From assembly GCA_037974665.1 (NCBI GenBank), contig CM075780.1, positions 2,948,501 through 3,012,500 of the forward strand: a stretch of 64,000 nt of DNA, given 5' to 3'. Within the stretch, counting starts at the first letter, position 1; every line of letters begins with the position of its first letter. The DNA comes from Ehretia macrophylla (lineage: Eukaryota; Streptophyta; Magnoliopsida; Boraginales; Ehretiaceae). Of the stretch, positions 36,160 to 47,328 are shown piece by piece. The position numbers were made by a program, and so were the translations under genes. Under the pieces are notes generated by a model. That model was not told where the DNA came from, did no database searches, and saw only the letters and a program-made list of their open reading frames with translations.

Positions 36160-36715
36160 TTTTCAATTTTTTTTGCCCTGGTTAGGGTTGCCAAGATACT
36201 TTATCCACCAAATCTCTATTACCGAATCCCACGGAACATTGGGCTAGAGAACATCGCTTCACGTAGAGGCTGGGCTCGTAAACTGAGGGCGTAGGGTTTG
36301 TGACAAGGTCATTGTCACTCCGGTGCCCATAACTTTTGATCTGTGAGGAGTTACGTGGTGCACAGCATTCCGTTGCAAAGCTCTCTGAGAGCTCTACGAT
36401 GGGTGTAGCTAGCTTGCGCGCTGTGCCCATTTTTGGAGCCCAAAATCAAACGTTCTCATCAGTTTTAGGCCACTTTTCTTCTTTTGCAATGTTTTCTGTC
36501 CCGGATCGTACGTCGTGAACTGTTAAAAGGATGACAACCTGACTCGCGGGACATCAGAGGGCCCTACAACGTGTCGATATCACGTCTTGTGAGGATGCTG
36601 CATTGTTGAAGTGGATAGGTTGTCGTTAAGCCCATTGGGCCTTTTGAATGGGCCATCTCTCTAGGCTGGGACTGTGAACCGTTAACACATATAGGAATTG
36701 TGCCCTCAACATGAC

Positions 36716-36834
36716 GGGTGCGATCACACCAGCACTAATGCACCGGATCCCATCAGAACTCGGAAGTTAAGCGTGCTTGGGCGAGAGCAGTACTTGGATG
36801 GGTGACTCCCTGTGAAGTCCTCGTGTTGCACCCC
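36716..36834 (+). rRNA. 5S rRNA copy 43 (B-type of the dimer)
   Basis: 119 nt. Changes T12C, C47G, T73C, A80T, C92T, G98T. Last unit with the B signature. Confidence 0.93.
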
Positions 36835-37392
36835 TTTTCAATTGTTTTTGCCCTGGTTAGGATTGCAAAGATACTTTATCCACTAAATCTATATTACCGA
36901 ATCCCACGGAACATCGGGCAAGACAACATTGGTTCACGTAGAGGCTAGGCTCGCAAACCGAGGGCGTAGGGTTTATGACCACGTCTCTGTCGCTCCGGTG
37001 CCTATAACTTTTGATCCGTAAGGAGTTACGCGGTGCACAACATACCGTTGCAAAGCTCTCTGAGAGCTCTATGACGGGGGCAGCCAGCTTGCTCGCTGTG
37101 CCCAATTTTTGGAGCCCAAAATTGAACATTTTCATCAGTTTCAGGCCACTTTTCTTCTTTTGCAATGTTTTTCCGTCTCGGATCGTACGTCGTGAACTGT
37201 TAAAAGGACGATAACCTGACTCACGAGACATCAGAGTGCCCTACAACGTGTCGATATCACGTCTTGCGAGGATGCTGCATTGTTGAAGCATATGGGTTGT
37301 CGTTAAAACCACTGGGCCTTCTGAAGGGGCCATCTCTCTAGGCTGGTACAGTGAACCGTTAACACATATTGGAATTTAGCCCTCTACATGAC

Positions 37393-37512
37393 GGGTGCGA
37401 TCATACCAGCACTAATGCACCGGATCACATCAGAACTCCGAAGTTAAGCGTGCTTGGGCGAGAGTAGTACTGGGATGGGTGACCCCCTGGGAAGTCCTCG
37501 TGTGGCACCCCC
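37393..37512 (+). rRNA. 5S rRNA copy 44 (C35A type)
   Basis: Changes C35A, A80G, T112G; upstream box CATATTGG. Confidence 0.94.
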
Positions 37513-38068
37513 TTTTAAATTTTTTTGCCCTGGTTAGGGTTGCCAAGATACTTTATCCACCAAATCTCTATTACCGAATCCCACAGAACATTGGGCAAGA
37601 CAACTTCGCCTCACGTAAAGGCTGGACCCGCAAACCGAGGGCGTAGTGTTTGTGACCAGGTCTCCATCGCTCCGGTGCCCATAAGTTTTGATCCGTAAGG
37701 ATTTACGCGGCGCACAGCATACCGTTGCAAAGCTCTCTGAGAGCTCTACGACGGGGGCAGCCAGCTTGCTCGCTGTACCCATTTTTGGAGCCTTAAATTG
37801 AACGTTTTCATTAGTTTCAGGCCACTTTTTTTCTTTTGCTCTGTTTTTCCGTCCTGGATCGTATGTCGGGAACTGTTAAAAGGACAACAACCTTACTCGC
37901 GGGACATCAGAGGGCCCTACAACGTGTCGATATCATGTCTTGTGAGGATGCTGCGTTGTCGAAGCAGATAGGGTGTCGTAAAGCCCATTGGGCCTTTTGA
38001 ATGGGCCATCTCTCTAGGCTGGGATTGTGAACCGTTAACACATAAAGGAATTGTGCCCTCAACATGAC

Positions 38069-38188
38069 GGGTGCGATCATACCAGCACTAATGCACTGGA
38101 TCCCATCAGAACTCCGAAGTTAAGTGTGCTTGGGCGAGAGTAGTACTAGGATGGGTGACCCCCTGGGAAGTCCTCGTGTTGCACCCTC
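38069..38188 (+). rRNA. 5S rRNA copy 45
   Basis: Changes C29T, C57T, C119T; upstream box CATAAAGG. Confidence 0.94.
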
Positions 38189-38745
38189 TTTTCAATTTTT
38201 TTTGCCCTGGTTAGGGTTGCCAAGATAATTTATCCACCAAATCTCTATTTCCGAATCCCACGGAACATTGGGCAAAACAACATCGCTTCACGTAGAGGCT
38301 GGGCTCGCAAACCGAGGGCGTAGGGTTTATGACCATGTCTCCGTCGCTCCGGTGCCCAAAACTTTTGATCTGTAACGAGTTACGCAGCTCACGGCATACC
38401 GTTCCAAAGCTCTCTGAGAGCTCTACGACGGGGGTAGCAAGCTTGCTCGCTGTGCCCATTTTTGGAGCCCAAAATCGAATGTTCTCATCAGTTTCAAGCC
38501 ACTTTTCTTCTTTTACAATGTTTTTCTATCCCGGATCGTACGTCGTGAACTGTTAAAAGGACAACAACCTGACACACGGGACATCAGAGTGCCCTACAAC
38601 ATGTCGATATCACGTCTTCCGAGGATGCTGCATTGTTGAAGCGGATGGGTTGTCGTAAAAACCATTGGGCCTTCTGAATGGGCCATCTCTCTAGGCTGGT
38701 ACTGTGAACCGTTAACACATATAGGAATTGTGCCCTCACCATGAC

Positions 38746-38864
38746 GGGTGCGATCATACGAGCACTAATGCACCAGATCACATCATAACTCCGAAGTTAA
38801 GTGTGCTTAGGCGAGAGTAGTACTAGGATGGGTGACCCTTGGGAAGTCATCGTGTTGCACCCCC
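38746..38864 (+). rRNA. 5S rRNA copy 46 (C35A type)
   Basis: 119 nt: a C is missing from the C-run at 91-95, which also carries a C-to-T change. Other changes C15G, G30A, C35A, G41T, C57T, G64A, C105A. Likely a pseudogene. Confidence 0.91.
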
Positions 38865-39421
38865 TTTTCAATTTTTTTTGCCCTGGTTAGGGTTGCCAAG
38901 ATACTTTATCCACCAAATCTCTATTACCGAATCCCACGGAACATTGGGCAAGACAACTGTGCTTCACGTAGAGGCTGGACCCGCAAACCGAGGGCGTACG
39001 GTTTTTGACCAGGTCTCCGTCGCTCCGGTGCCCATAAGTTTTGATCCGTAAGGAGTTACGCGGCACACAGCATACCGTTGCAAAGCTCTCTGAGAGCTGT
39101 ACGACGGGGGCAACCAACTTGCTCGCTGTGCCCATTTTTGGAGCATTAAATTGAACGTTTTCATTAGTTTCAGGCCACTTTTCTTCTTTTGCTCTGTTTT
39201 TCCGACTCGGATCGTACGTCTCGAACTGTTAAAAGGATGACAACCTGACTCGCGGGAAATCAGAGGGCCCTACAACGTGTCGATATCACGTCTTGCGAGG
39301 ATGCTGCGTTGTTGAAGCAGATAGGTTGTCGTTAAGCCCATTGGGCCTTTTGAATGGGCCATCTCTCTAGGGTGGGACTGTGAACCGTTAACACATAAAG
39401 GAATTGTGCCCTCAACATGAC

Positions 39422-39541
39422 GGGTGCAATCATACCAGCACTAATGCACCGGATCCCATCAGAACTCCGAAGTTAAGCATGCTTGGGCGTGAGTAGTACT
39501 AGGATGGGTGACCCCCTGGGAAGTCCTCGTGTTGCACCCTC
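39422..39541 (+). rRNA. 5S rRNA copy 47
   Basis: Changes G7A, G58A, A69T, C119T; upstream box CATAAAGG. Confidence 0.93.
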
Positions 39542-40097
39542 CTTTCAATTTTTTTTGCTCTAGTTAGGGTTGCCAAGATACTTTATCCACCAAATCTCTA
39601 TTACCGAATCCCACGGAACATTGGGCAAGACAACATCGCTTCACGTAGAGGCTGGGCACGTAAACCGAGGGTGTAGGGTTTGTGACCAGGTCTCCGTCGC
39701 TCCGGTGCCCATTACTTTTTATCCGTAAGGAGTTACACGGAGCACAGCATACTGTTGCAAAGCTCTCTGAGAGCTCTACGACGGGGGCAGCCAGCTTGCT
39801 CGCTATGCCCATTTTTGGAGCCCAAAATCGAACCTTTTCATCAGTTTCAGGCCACTTTTATTCTTTTGATCTGTTTTTCCGTCCCGGATCGTGCATCGTG
39901 AACTTTTAAAAGGACGACAACCTGACTCGCAGGACATCAGAGGGCCTACAACGTGTCGATATCACGTCTTGCGAGGATGCTGCGTTGTTGAAGCGGATGG
40001 GTTGTTGTTAAGCCCATTGGGCCTGTTGAATGGGCCATCTCTCTAGGCTGGGAGTGTGAACCGTTAACACATATAGGAATTGTGCCCTCAATATGAT

Positions 40098-40217
40098 GGG
40101 TGCGATCATACCAGCACTAATGCACCGGATCACATCAAAACTCCGTAGTTAAGCGTGCTTGGGCGAGAGTAGTACTAAGATAGGTGACCCCCTGGGAAGT
40201 CCTCATGTTGCACCCCC
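40098..40217 (+). rRNA. 5S rRNA copy 48 (C35A type)
   Basis: Changes C35A, G41A, A49T, G81A, G85A, G108A; -1 is T. Confidence 0.93.
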
Positions 40218-40774
40218 TTTTCAATTTTTTTTGCCATGGTTAGGGTTGCCAAGATACTTTATCCGCCAAATCTCTAGTACCGAATCCCATGGAACATTGG
40301 GCAAGACAACTTCGCTTCACGTATAGGATGGGCCTGCAAACCGAGGGCGTAGGGTTTGTGTCCAGGTCTCCGTCACTCCGATACCCATAACTTTTGATCT
40401 GTAAGGAGTAACGCGGTGCACAGCATACCGTTGCGAAGCTCTCGGAGAGCTCTACGACGGGGGTATCCAGCTTTCTTGCTTTGCCCATTTTTGGAGCCCA
40501 AAATCGAACGTTTTCATCATTTTCAGGCCACTTTTCTTCTTTTGCAATGTTTTTCCATCCCGAAACGTACGTCGTGAACTGGTAAAAGGACGACAACATG
40601 ACTCGCGGGACATCAGATGGCCCTACAACATCACGATATCACGTCTTGCGAGGATTCTGCATTGTTGAAGTGGATGGGTTGTCGTTAAGCCAATTGGGCC
40701 TTTTGAATGGGCCATCTCTGTAGGCTGAGACTTTGAACCGTTAACACATATAGGAATTGTGCCCTCAACATAAC

Positions 40775-40894
40775 GGGTGCGATCATACCAGCACTAATGC
40801 ACCGGATCCCATCAGAACTCCGAAGTTAAGCGTGCTTGGGCGAGAGTAATACTTGGATGGGTAACCCCCTGGAAAGTCCTCGTTTTGCAACCCC
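40775..40894 (+). rRNA. 5S rRNA copy 49
   Basis: Changes G75A, A80T, G89A, G99A, G110T, C116A. Confidence 0.92.
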
Positions 40895-41450
40895 TTTCAA
40901 TTTTTTTTGCCATGGTTAGGGTTTCCAAGATACTTTATCCACCAAATCTCTATTTCCGAATCCCACAGAACATTGGGCAAGACAACTTCGCTTCACGTAT
41001 AGACTGGTCCCGCAAACCTAGGGTGTAGGGTTTGCGACCAGGTCTCTGTCGCTCCGGTGCCCATAATTTTTGATCTGTAAGGAGTTACGCAGCACATAGC
41101 ATACCGTTGCCAATCTCTCTGAGAGCTCTATGACGGGGGTAGCCAGCTTGCTCGCTGTGCCCATTTTTGGAGCCCAAAATTGAACGTTTTCATCAGTTTC
41201 AGGCCATTTTTCTTCTTTTGCTCTGTTTTTCCGTCCCGGATCGTACGTAGTGAACTGTTAAAAGGACGACAACGTGACTCGCGGGACATCAGAGGGCGCT
41301 ACAATGTGTAGATATCACATCTTGCGAGGATGCTGCGTTGTTGAAGCTGATGGGTTGTTGTTAAGCCTATTGGGCCTTTTGAATAGGCCATCTCTCTAGG
41401 TTGGGATTGTGAGCCGTTAACCCATGTAGGAATTGTGCCCTCAACATGAC

Positions 41451-41570
41451 GGGTGCGATCATACCAGCACTAACGCACCAGATCACATCAGAACTCCGAA
41501 CTTAAGCGTGCTTGGGCGAGAGTAGTACTAGGATGGGTGACCCTATGGGAAGTCCTCGTGTTGCACTCCC
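41451..41570 (+). rRNA. 5S rRNA copy 50 (C35A type)
   Basis: Changes T24C, G30A, C35A, G51C, C94T, C95A, C117T; CATGTA upstream box. T24C+G30A+C35A plus CATGTA also occur in copies 31 and 32. Confidence 0.93.
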
Positions 41571-42128
41571 TTTTCAATTTTTTTTGCCCTGGTTAGGGTT
41601 GCCAAGATACTTTATCCACCTAATATCAATTACCGAATCCAACGGAACATTGGGCAAGACAACTTCGCTTCACGTAGAGGCTGGGCCTGCAAACCGAGGG
41701 CGTAGGGTTTGTGACCAGGTCTCCGTCGCTCCGGTGCCCATAACTTTTGATCCGTAAGGAGTTACGCGGCGCTCAACATACCGTTGCAAAGCTCTCTGAG
41801 AGCTCTAGAACAGGGGTAGCCAGCTTGCTCGCTGTGCCCAGTTTTTGGAGCCCAAAATTGAACGTTTTCATCAGTTTTAGGCCACTTTTCTTCTTTTGCT
41901 CTATTTTTCCGTCCCGGATCGTACGTCGTGAACTGTTAAAAGTACGACAACCTGACTCGCGGGATATCATAGGGCCCTACAATGTGTCGATATCACGTCT
42001 TGCAAGGATGCAACATTGTTGAAGCGGATGGGTTGTCGTTAAGCCCATAGGGCCTTCTGAATGGGCCATCTCTCTAGGCTGGTACTGTGAACCGTTAACA
42101 CATATAGGAATTGTGACCTCAACATGAC

Positions 42129-42247
42129 CGGTGCGATCATACCAGTACTAATGCACCGGATCACATCAGAACTCCGAAGTTAAGCGTGCTTGGGAGAGAG
42201 TAGTACTAGGATGGGTGACCCCTGGGAAGTCCTCGTGTTGTACCCCC
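42129..42247 (+). rRNA. 5S rRNA copy 51 (C35A type)
   Basis: 119 nt (one C lost at 91-95). Changes G1C, C18T, C35A, C67A, C114T. Confidence 0.92.
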
Positions 42248-42804
42248 TTTTCAATTTTTGTTGCCCTGGTTAGGGTTGCCAAGATACTTTATCCACCAAA
42301 TCTCTATTACCGAATCCCACGGAACATTGGGCAAGACAACTTCGCTTCACGTAGAGGCTGGACCCGCAAACCAAGGGCGTAGGGTTTGTGACCAGGTCTT
42401 CGTCGCTCCGGTGCCCATAAGTTTTTATCCATAAGGAGTTACGCGGCGCACAACATACCGTTGCAAAGCTCTCTGAGAGCTCTACGACGGGGGTAGCCAG
42501 CTTGCTCGCTGTGCCCATTTTTGGAGCCTAAAATCGAACGTTTTCATTAGTTTCAGGCCACTTTTCTTCTTTTACTCAGTTTTTCCGTCCCGGATTGTAC
42601 GTCGTGAACTGTTAAAAGGACGACAACCTGACTCGCGGGACATCAGAGGGCCCTATAACGTGTCAATATCACGTCTTGCGAGGATGCTGCGTTGTTGAAG
42701 CAGATCGTTTGTCGTTAAGCCCATTGGGCCTTTTGAATGGGCCATCTCTCTAGGCTAGGACTGTGAACCGTTAACACATAAAGGAATTGTGCCCTCAACA
42801 TGAC

Positions 42805-42923
42805 GGGTGCGATCATACCAGCACTAATGCACCGGATCCCATCAGAACTCCAAAGTTAAGCGTGCTTGGGCGAGGGTAGTACTAGGATAGGTGACCCCTG
42901 GGAAGTCCTCATGTTGCACCCCC
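42805..42923 (+). rRNA. 5S rRNA copy 52, last in the array
   Basis: 119 nt (one C lost at 91-95). Changes G48A, A71G, G85A, G108A; upstream box CATAAAGG. Its spacer is cut at 43409 by gypsy-related sequence. Confidence 0.93.
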
Positions 42924-43409
42924 TTTTCAATTTTTTTTGCCCTGGTTAGGGTTGCCAAGATACTTTATCCACCAAATCTCTATTACCGAATCCCACGGAA
43001 CATTGGGCAAGACAACATCGCTTCACGTATAGGCTGGGCTGGCAAACCGAGGGCGTAGAGTTTGTGACCAGGTCTTCGTCACTCCGATGCCCATACTTTT
43101 GATCCGTAAGGAGTTACGCGGCGAACAACATACTGTTGCAAAGCTCTCTGAGAGCTCTACGACGGGGGAAGCCAACTTGTTTGCTGTGCCCCTTTTTGGG
43201 GCACAAAATCGAACGTTTTCATCAGTTTCAGGCCACTTTTCTTCTTTTGCTCTATTTTTTCGACCAGGATCGTACGTCGTGAACTGTTAAAAGGACGACA
43301 ACCTGACTCGCGGGATATCAGTGGGCCCTACAATGTGTCGATATCACGTCTTGCGAGGATGCTGCATTGTTGAAGCGGATGGGTTGTAGTTAAGCCCATT
43401 GGGCCTTTT

Positions 43410-43607
43410 CAAAGGAGAGAACTGTAAATGTAGAGGTCACACCGAACTAAATGATTGGAGAAACATAGGAAGTGAATTGGTTGTGGTAAGAGATCGCCAA
43501 AAACGGAATGAACCGGAGTAGGAAGAATAACAAGGGTCATAATCCGTCTAAATGACCTCAATAGCAGGAATGAATTTCGGGACGAAATTCTTTTAAGGAG
43601 GGGAGGA
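43410..43607 (+). mobile_element. 3' end of a gypsy-related internal region
   Basis: Starts abruptly after the 5S spacer GGGCCTTTT with no LTR end, so this is a breakpoint, not an insertion boundary. Only its last ~45 bases (GAATTTCGGGACGAAATTC and the purine tract) match the end of gag-pol in the minus-strand elements; the rest does not encode the chromodomain found there. This suggests a non-autonomous relative. Confidence 0.7.
43595..43607 (+). other. Gypsy polypurine tract (+ strand)
   Basis: AAGGAGGGGAGGA directly before the LTR that starts at 43608, the same tract seen on the minus strand at 52665-52677 and 61004-61016. Confidence 0.85.
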
Positions 43608-43619
43608 TATGAGGCCCGA

Positions 43620-43990
43620 CCCCGAATAACGTGTATTACCTCGATTTACATGCCATAGACCAAGAATGATATGACTGACCTTGGATTACGTGCCCTATCT
43701 TGGTTTTCATGCATGCCTCGTCATTTGTGCCTTGACCTGGAATTATGTGCCGTAATCCTCGACTTATGTGCCCTGACTTCGAATTGCGTGCGTTATCTCG
43801 TTTTGCGTGCCTTGACCTTGAATTACGTGTCCTAACCTAGGTTTAAGAGTCGTGCCTCAATTTACGTGCATTGCATTGAATTACGTGCATTCATTTAAGG
43901 TTGCGTGCATTTACTTAAAAAATGTGTTCTCATCTCGTAGTTCGTGTCCTACCTCGTAGTGTGTGCCCTAGATCTAGGAATCCGTGCCAC
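43620..43990 (+). repeat. Degenerate ~20-25-bp tandem repeats in U3
   Basis: Many imperfect copies of a motif around GAATTACGTGCCTTGACCT. The matching tracts in the other three LTRs are shorter (about 5987-6211, 52440-52664, 60775-61003). Confidence 0.75.
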
Positions 43991-45063
43991 CACGTTAATC
44001 AAGAAAGAATCCTACACAAAGCACTAGACACTAAAATAATCCTACACAATCCACTAACCAATATTATATTCCTAATTCAAATTCTCTACAAACTCCACTA
44101 ACAATAAAATAATACTAAACTATTCCTACATTTCCCACTATCTATTATTCTATTCATAATTCAACTCATCAACAAAGATTCCTATATTTTATTCTACCTA
44201 GATTCCCTCATTCCCCAACATTCCTATGACAATTCTAATGACACAAATGCATAAAAAATTAGTCCTAGACAAACTATGACAAAACACTTAACACAATGCA
44301 TAAAACAATTGCTCAAATTCTCCTCAAATCTCCACCATTTTTGACCAAACCACCTATCCCCATGCTAACATTTTAAATTCCATCTTGAAGACACAAAAAA
44401 ATCAGATTTTAATAGCCCAAGGCTGACCATTGCTTTGATGAATGCAAAAAAGTTTCATTCCTTGTCACATTTTGTCATTTCTTCATTTCTTCCTCAACTT
44501 CTCTCTCTCCCTCTCATTCTCTCTCTCCATTTCGGTTTTGGCTAGTTCTCTCCACCTCCTAGCTCATCTTCTTCATCATATGGTGCAACAAGACAAGCAA
44601 CCATCAAAGAAACAAAAGCAAACAAGCTAAGATGCGAAAACTACACATGCATGTCCTTTGAAGACTTCTATTCGGCCCTAGGTAAGCTTCTTGACTTCCA
44701 TTTCTTTTCTTCATGTTCTAACCTCATGCATGTGCTAAGAGATTGATCACTAAGCTAGGAAAAATAGAGAAAAGCTAGTTGGAATCTCGGCTAAGCAAGA
44801 AGAAGAAGAGATTTGAGCTTCAACAAGGTTTTTGAGCATCTTTTGGGTTGATTGCAAAGGTGAGGGCTAAAATCTTTTGAAAACTATTCAAAAATTCACA
44901 TGCATGCTCATAAATGTATGTATTTGCTTCTGTACTTGAGTTATATGGTCGTTCATAAGCTTAAACAACCATGCATGGCAAGATCTTGGCTTGAAAATGA
45001 TGCTAGATGAAGTCGAATTGTTGACAGCTCTCTGACCAGTCTGTTTCTAGGTACGTTTAGCTA

Positions 45064-45470
45064 GGCAAATGATGTTGAAAATGCATGAAAATTGGTAGGT
45101 GACAATTTTGGACAGTTGTGAACATTTTTCCCAGAAATAGGCCGTAGCAAATTTTAACACTAAGGTCCTCAAAATGGCAAATCTTTAAAATGTGTCCAAA
45201 TCTGGAAATCTGGAAAAATGAAGCAGGTTTTGGCAGATGCACTGACCTTGTGGAACGAACAAAATTTGACTTAGTAAATGATGTCCAAAATGCATGATAT
45301 TTGGTGTGCTGCTATATTATTCAGTTCTGGACAATTTTGTCAGAAATGGACCAAGGCTAAATCTGACCCTAAGGACCTCAAAAACGTCAATTACTGAAAA
45401 GTGTGCAAATCTGGACAGTTTTGTGCTACCTCACTGTTTCGGCTATAACTAATGATTCCGAACTCCAATT
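45064..45470 (+). repeat. Diverged ~208-bp tandem duplication inside the LTR
   Basis: AAATGATGTTGAAAATGCATG ... AAGGTCCTCAAAA (from about 45066) is repeated as AAATGATGTCCAAAATGCATG ... AAGGACCTCAAAA (from about 45276). The same pair is seen in the other LTRs, so it predates their spread. Confidence 0.7.
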
Positions 45471-46635
45471 GATGCAAGGTTTGTTTATGATTTTAGCTAA
45501 CTTCTTAAGCTTTAATTTGACATCTTATTCACTGGATTTGGAGATTTTTTGATCATCCTATTGATTGTGAGAATACAGCCTAATGAAGTAAGGGTTTCAC
45601 TTAATGTTGTACTTAGAAAAATTGTTGTGACTCCTCTTGTTGAATTAAATGCTTGGGATTGTAGCTACGGGATGTTGTGTGGACTGTATTGAATGTTTGA
45701 GGATGTTGAATTAAATGATGCATGGTTTGAGATTGACTTTGAGTTGGGTTGAGGCTCAAATTGCATGAATATACACGAAATAGAAACCCTAATGACTAGG
45801 TAGTTTTGCTAAGTGTTGATCATTTGGATGTTGTGTGGAAATTATATGCTTAGTGGGCTGCCTGTAAATGTCTTATAACTTCAAATGTGATTTTGACCAT
45901 TGCATGTTGTCAAATAAGCTTTTCTTGCAACCGAACCCACGTAGATGTTGTTGCATGTTGAATAATCGTATCACTTGATTACGTGGACTTTGAAATGAGC
46001 TATATGGATTGACTTGCATGTGTTACATGGCTGCCCGTTTAATGTTCATATGGCTCTATATGTCTTTCAAGTGAAATTACTTGTCTTATCGTGCCTTGTT
46101 TGATTACTTGACAACGTGCGATCTTACAACTACTCGGAGGCGACCTACTTTGTTGTCCTCCTAATGTGATATGTTAAATGTTATAAATGTGCATTGCATA
46201 TGAGGTTGTAACCTTTCAGTGTGGCATGGTAATGTTTCACGAACGCCGGGCGGCATAGGGCTTGCCGGTGCTACCGTGACTACCATGGTCCAATTCCCTC
46301 TCTCGCTTGGCATTCCACCCTCGGAGAGTTGGGTCGTAGGTTTCGGGGTACATCCAGAGTACACCCAATTGGGAGCGATAAGTGGATGATTGAAGTCGGC
46401 CGCAACAATTGTATCGAATTGAAATTGAGAGCAAATGCTCACCGTATCCTTGAAATGATTGGTAAATGTATCTGTTACTCGATTTGTTTCATATATTTGC
46501 GTACCTTATTATTTGTAATACGTGACATGTTTTTAAACATGAATTTTCATAATTGAACCGGAAAATGAGTTTCAAAACGTAATTCTCATTTCCCCTCGCT
46601 GAGTTCATAAGGACTCACCCTCTTTTATCATCTCA

Positions 46636-46698
46636 GGTGAAGAAGATCAAGAACAGGTACCCGTGGACGATGTGCCTAACAATGGTTCCTTGGAGTGA
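46636..46698 (+). other. Exon-like acidic frame in the LTR
   Basis: A pyrimidine-rich stretch ending TCTCAG is followed by an open 20-codon acidic frame (GEEDQEQVPVDDVPNNGSLE) and TGA. The three minus-orientation LTRs keep the acceptor-like site, frame, length and stop with substitutions (49749-49813, 58086-58150, 3276-3340). It could be the last exon of a spliced LTR transcript; no donor site was identified. Confidence 0.4.
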
Positions 46699-47328
46699 TT
46701 GCCTGTCCCTACGTGCTTTTGTGCTTGCCTGAAAGTGGTTGCTATATGGATGTTGTGTTTAATTGCAAACTACTCATTTCATTGATGTAAATGACCCCGT
46801 TGTAATTTGGGTCTAATTCTGGGATTGTACTATCTATAACCGGATGAACTTTTATTTGGTTGTTTTCTTTCGTTTTCTTAATTAGTAGTTATCGTAGGCA
46901 TTCAAACCACTAGATGAACAATCAACTAAGTTAATTCTATCTAATTTCACTTAGGTGCTCATTTGCAAACTAAAGGATAATAGGTACTCGCATGATAGGA
47001 AATTGACAAATAAACGGGACATAGTTATCATGTTAGGCTTATTAACCAAACGAGACTTTCAAGATACACTAGTAGGCAAATCGGTTGGTGACAAATAGGA
47101 GTCCTTAATGGAATTGGATTAATGATTGGAATAATTAAGGCGTTTAGAGAATTTGGTCAAACCAAATAGCCCAATTACAGCCGTTATGCTGTCGGTTTAC
47201 CGAAAAACTTTGGAGTTTAGACTAAACCATTAGGTGTTAAATCTTCATAAACAGCTAAGCACGTGACATTACTTGAATGTTTAGTTCACACCCTAGTCTA
47301 ACCTTATAGGCCGGGTTGGGGCGTGACA

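Larger units (their letters stand above)
31311..36834 (+). repeat. Dimeric higher-order repeat of 5S units
   Basis: Units alternate A, B, A, B, A, B, A, A, B (copies 35-43). A units have GATCCGTGAGGAG and GGTGTAGC-type spacers, and genes ending the 81-90 block in ATGCGTGACC (37, 39, 41, 42). B units have T12C/T73C/C92T/G98T genes one C shorter. Copies 37+38 and 39+40 are nearly identical dimers with a 1352-bp period. Confidence 0.88.
19797..43409 (+). repeat. 5S rDNA tandem array, segment 3 (end of copy 17 to copy 52)
   Basis: Thirty-five whole 5S genes plus the tail of copy 17. Most units are 675-678 bp. Exceptions are a shortened spacer at 28633-29023, a 172-bp unit at 29024-29195, and a 762-bp unit at 29873-30634. 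Units 35-43 form a dimeric higher-order repeat. The array stops in mid-spacer at 43409, where gypsy-related DNA begins. Spacers hold no gene that I can support. Confidence 0.95.
43608..47328 (+). repeat. Gypsy LTR, + orientation
   Basis: 3721 bp, about 200 bp longer than the minus-strand LTRs, mainly from a longer short-repeat tract at its left end. Begins TATGAGGCCCGACCCCGA and ends GGTTGGGGCGTGACA. It is bordered by a polypurine tract on the left, as for a 3' LTR, and by a primer-binding site on the right, as for a 5' LTR. No protein gene is visible in it apart from the exon-like module at 46636-46698. Confidence 0.9.

Noticed and set aside
1-43409. CRISPR-like or bacterial repeat array
   Set aside because: Repeat units are 676 bp with a recognisable plant 5S gene; there are no short direct repeats with unique spacers.
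1-43409. Linked 35S rDNA (S-type 5S linkage known in some Asteraceae)
   Set aside because: No 18S, 5.8S or 25S sequence was noticed; the array is the separate (L-type) arrangement.
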